Source: Nitrospirota bacterium
Lineage (GTDB): Bacteria > Nitrospirota > JACRHJ01
Reading direction: 5' to 3'
NCBI GenBank assembly: GCA_021785055.1
Contig: JAJYGS010000171.1
Span: 1-7,374, forward strand
Length of the DNA stretch: 7,374 nt
Translations under genes and position numbers: made by a program
In this document: piece by piece, positions 6,815 to 7,374 of the stretch
Layout: every line of letters starts with the position of its first letter
How positions within the stretch are numbered: the first letter of the stretch is position 1
Notes under the pieces: generated by a model
Told to the model about the DNA's origin: nothing
Seen by the model: the letters and a program-made list of their open reading frames with translations, nothing else
The model's database searches: none

Positions 6815-6819
6815 GGAGG
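6814..6819 (+). promoter_or_regulatory. Strong Shine-Dalgarno deciding the TTG start of rseP
   Basis: AGGAGG overlaps the last base of the dxr stop codon and ends 4 bases before TTG at 6824. No ATG lies in frame until the Met inside the catalytic HEMGH motif, so the TTG start is the only sensible one. Confidence 0.75.
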
Positions 6820-6823
6820 CAAC

Positions 6824-7374
6824 TTGCATAACACGCTTCTTGAGGCCGCAGCAGGCATATTCCCCGTGGCGTTCGGTTTTCTTGCCGCGGCGGTAGCCCT
6901 GGGTCTTCTGATATTCGTTCACGAAATGGGGCACTTCCTCGTGGCCAAGCTCTCCGGGGTCTCGGTGCAGAAGTTCTCCCTGGGTTTCGGAAAGAAGCTC
7001 GTCGGCTGGAAGATAGGCGAGACGGAATATGTGATATCCGCCTTGCCGCTCGGAGGATACGTCAAGATGCTGGGCGAGGACGAGGAGACGCAGGAGCTTT
7101 CTCCGGCGGAGAAAGAGCGCTCCTTCACGGAGCAGCCGCTCTGGAAACGCGCGGCCATAGTTTTTGCAGGCCCTTTCTTCAACATCCTCCTGGCGGTATT
7201 TCTCTGCTACATCCTGTTTCTTACCGGCTTCCCGACGGCAATTGCAAAGGTGGCGGATGTCGTAAAGGGCAGCCCTGCGCAGGCGGCGGGGTTTAAGGCC
7301 GGAGACGTCATAGAAAAGGTAAACGGCGAATATATGGACGTGTGGGAGGAGGTCTCGGAATACATAAAGGCCCA
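6824..7374 (+). CDS. rseP: RseP-type site-2 intramembrane metalloprotease (3'-partial)
   Basis: An inner-membrane zinc protease (peptidase family M50) which in E. coli cleaves the anti-sigma factor RseA within the membrane during envelope stress and clears signal-peptide remnants. The TTG start at 6824 is inferred from the strong AGGAGG four bases upstream and from 9-base spacing to dxr. 183 complete codons are visible before the right window edge, roughly half of a typical family member. TM1 covers about residues 12-32 and leads into the zinc-binding HEMGH (33-37) with catalytic Glu34. A conserved LGFGKKL and ALPLGGYVKMLGE stretch follows. TM2 includes FAGPFFNILLAVFLCYIL. The start of a PDZ domain (VVKGSPAQAAGFKAGDVIEKVNG) reaches the edge. 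The second TM metal ligand (usually in an NLLP motif) lies outside the window. Downstream genes cannot be seen; bamA is a common next neighbour in this order. Confidence 0.94.
   Translation, partial: MHNTLLEAAAGIFPVAFGFLAAAVALGLLIFVHEMGHFLVAKLSGVSVQKFSLGFGKKLVGWKIGETEYVISALPLGGYVKMLGEDEETQELSPAEKERSFTEQPLWKRAAIVFAGPFFNILLAVFLCYILFLTGFPTAIAKVADVVKGSPAQAAGFKAGDVIEKVNGEYMDVWEEVSEYIKA

Noticed and set aside
5699..6934. Long minus-strand open frame (411 codons) opposite dxr and the start of rseP
   Set aside because: It is a shadow of dxr, which has an intact set of catalytic motifs. No ribosome binding site or domain supports it.
1..7374. CRISPR array, tRNA/rRNA genes, transposase or phage genes
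   Set aside because: No regularly spaced repeats, no cloverleaf-like sequence in the short gaps and no mobile-element protein were seen. The gaps of 97 and 75 bases leave little room for them.

Overview
The window is GC-rich chromosomal DNA from a diderm (Gram-negative-type) bacterium. Supporting this are a Sec-exported periplasmic protein and the classical envelope-biogenesis order uppS-cdsA-dxr-rseP. Coding DNA uses ATA (Ile) and AGG (Arg) often despite the high GC. Together with a GH57 glucan enzyme this fits a deltaproteobacterial or Nitrospirota-like lineage better than an enteric one. That placement is inference and weak. All genes are on the + strand and packed tightly, and no stretch of more than about 100 bases lacks a gene.

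Layout: (1) 2-1984, the 3' part of a GH57 alpha-amylase / 4-alpha-glucanotransferase gene, cut by the left window edge. (2) 1985-2081, a short intergenic region with a hairpin resembling dispersed intergenic repeats and a small dyad close to the next start. (3) 2082-3941, an exported protein with a FlgT-like N-terminal domain and FG-GAP/VCBS-type calcium-loop repeats; its function is unknown. (4) 3942-4016, a short gap with only a weak hairpin. (5) 4017 to the window end, a compact operon: uppS (TTG start), cdsA (starts directly after the uppS stop), dxr (ATGA overlap with cdsA) and rseP (TTG start, cut by the right edge).

The operon joins isoprenoid precursor supply (Dxr, first committed step of the MEP pathway), use of that precursor for the undecaprenyl carrier lipid (UppS), CDP-diacylglycerol for phospholipids (CdsA) and intramembrane proteolysis in envelope stress signalling (RseP). 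The GH57 enzyme acts on alpha-glucans and has no evident link to the operon.

The most unusual signal is inside the GH57 gene. A GC-rich, partly palindromic element with core GACCGGCYTCGG occurs at four sites (five cores, two of them dimeric sites, one in reverse orientation) within about 760 bases. Each copy is in frame and lies in a variable loop between conserved blocks. By eye I found no copy elsewhere in the window. It looks like a small family of coding-sequence-tolerated palindromic elements, similar in principle to the Rickettsia palindromic elements. I see no evidence for a defence system, CRISPR array, transposase or RNA gene.
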